A stretch of DNA of 5,019 bases from Trichodesmium sp. MAG_R04 (GTDB lineage: Bacteria; Cyanobacteriota; Cyanobacteriia; Cyanobacteriales; Microcoleaceae): NCBI GenBank assembly GCA_023356515.1, contig JAKQYG010000327.1:1-5019 (forward strand), written 5' to 3'. Positions 4,697-5,019 of the stretch are shown here, piece after piece; within the stretch, counting starts at the first letter, position 1, and each line of letters opens with the position of its first letter. A program made the position numbers and the translations under genes. A model generated the notes under the pieces. It did no database searches, had not been told where the DNA came from, and saw only the letters and a list, made by a program, of their open reading frames with translations.

Positions 4697-5019
4697 AAAA
4701 TCTCAAAGTCCAGATAATGAAGTGCGGAATGTGGGCTAGATAATAATAACAGAGACTTTAATCTACCCTCTTCGTTAGAAATGCCTTTATGGTATAGCAG
4801 AATACTCTTACTTCCTTCCCCAAGAAGAGCACCTATAATACAATAAATTAAGCGATCGCCAACTAGATTTAGATTTATGGCAAGAACTATACTACAAAGT
4901 CGACCACAGTAGAGACGTTGCATGCAACATCCCTACAAAGTTTTGGTTATGGCGATGTAGTTCATCAATTTGAAAAGCGCTGTAAAGAATAAATTAAAAA
5001 AGCAAATTTATAGAGTATT
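4697..5019. other. Non-coding tail with no assignable gene
   Basis: No + strand frame is long or family-like here, and several stops occur in each. Two short protein-like runs exist in different frames: QLDLDLWQELYYKVDH (4860-4907) and SFGYGDVVHQFEKRCKE (4939-4989, stop 4990-4992). They flank the palindromic repeat at 4909-4936 and could be relics of one gene broken by it, but I recognise neither. The rest shows nothing clear apart from one HIP1 site. Confidence 0.4.
4909..4936. repeat. 28-nt near-palindrome, likely dispersed cyanobacterial repeat
   Basis: Starting GTAGAGACGTTGCA and ending TGCAACATCCCTAC, the two 14-nt arms pair at 12 of 14 positions with no spacer. The centre, TTGCATGCAA, is perfectly symmetric. 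The mismatches are A4913/C4932 and C4916/A4929. On the - strand both become G-U pairs in RNA, so a - strand transcript would keep a full 14-bp stem. I remember near-identical GTAGAGACGTTGCATGC-type palindromes as common interspersed repeats in Nostoc-like cyanobacteria; the copy number here cannot be seen. Confidence 0.65.

Larger units (their letters stand above)
402..4859. repeat. Six HIP1 octamers (GCGATCGC)
   Basis: Exact copies lie at 402-409, 580-587, 1241-1248, 1992-1999, 3289-3296 and 4852-4859. A 7/8 variant (CCGATCGC) is at 4510-4517. Three copies are in the methyltransferase gene, one in the SET gene, one in the aminotransferase gene, and one in the non-coding tail. This density is far above chance for AT-rich DNA and is the hallmark of many cyanobacterial genomes. 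The span given covers all copies and is not one continuous repeat. Confidence 0.9.

Noticed and set aside
4462..4923. 153-codon open frame on the - strand
   Set aside because: It runs antisense to the conserved end of the dehydrogenase and to the transposase fragment. Its residues match no family I know, and its start lies in the palindromic repeat. It is best seen as an accidental open frame.

Overview
The window looks cyanobacterial. It is AT-rich, it carries six exact copies of the HIP1 octamer GCGATCGC in 5 kb plus one 7/8 variant, and it ends in a short palindromic repeat of a kind I remember from cyanobacterial intergenic DNA. The protein families fit a filamentous or large-genome cyanobacterium, but no species can be named from sequence alone.

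Layout, with all convincing genes on the + strand. Positions 1-52 may hold the last codons of an upstream gene. Positions 53-289 are a leader with an 18-nt perfect palindrome, a possible promoter, and a 16-bp inverted repeat just before the first gene. Positions 290-1402 encode a C5-cytosine DNA methyltransferase with several altered family motifs, very heavy use of AGA/AGG arginine codons, and a perfect Shine-Dalgarno sequence that points to a TTG start inside the longest ORF. Positions 1403-1800 are non-coding and rich in short repeats, possibly a decayed MITE-like element. Positions 1801-2305 hold a SET-domain protein methyltransferase whose N-terminal segment lies in another frame, joined at a run of eight A's. 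A strong hairpin at 2345-2381 separates it from a two-gene metabolic pair: a DapL-like PLP aminotransferase (2410-3603) and a GhrA-like D-2-hydroxyacid dehydrogenase (3651-4592). Directly after the dehydrogenase stop lies a fragment of an IS701/IS4-type transposase, then non-coding DNA with a 28-nt near-palindrome.

How the genes may work together. The aminotransferase and dehydrogenase are 47 bp apart on the same strand. They would form a logical two-step route in which an amino acid is converted to a 2-oxo acid and then to a D-2-hydroxy acid, with reversal or independent substrates also possible. The SET protein lies upstream in the same direction and may modify a protein, but its target is unknown and its N-terminus is frameshifted here. 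The DNA methyltransferase has no restriction enzyme beside it in this window and looks like a separately acquired gene. The most notable observations are the A8 frameshift that probably hides the true start of the SET gene, the leader architecture of the methyltransferase, and the altered substrate-pocket segment of the DapL-like enzyme. I found no convincing wholly new multi-gene system.
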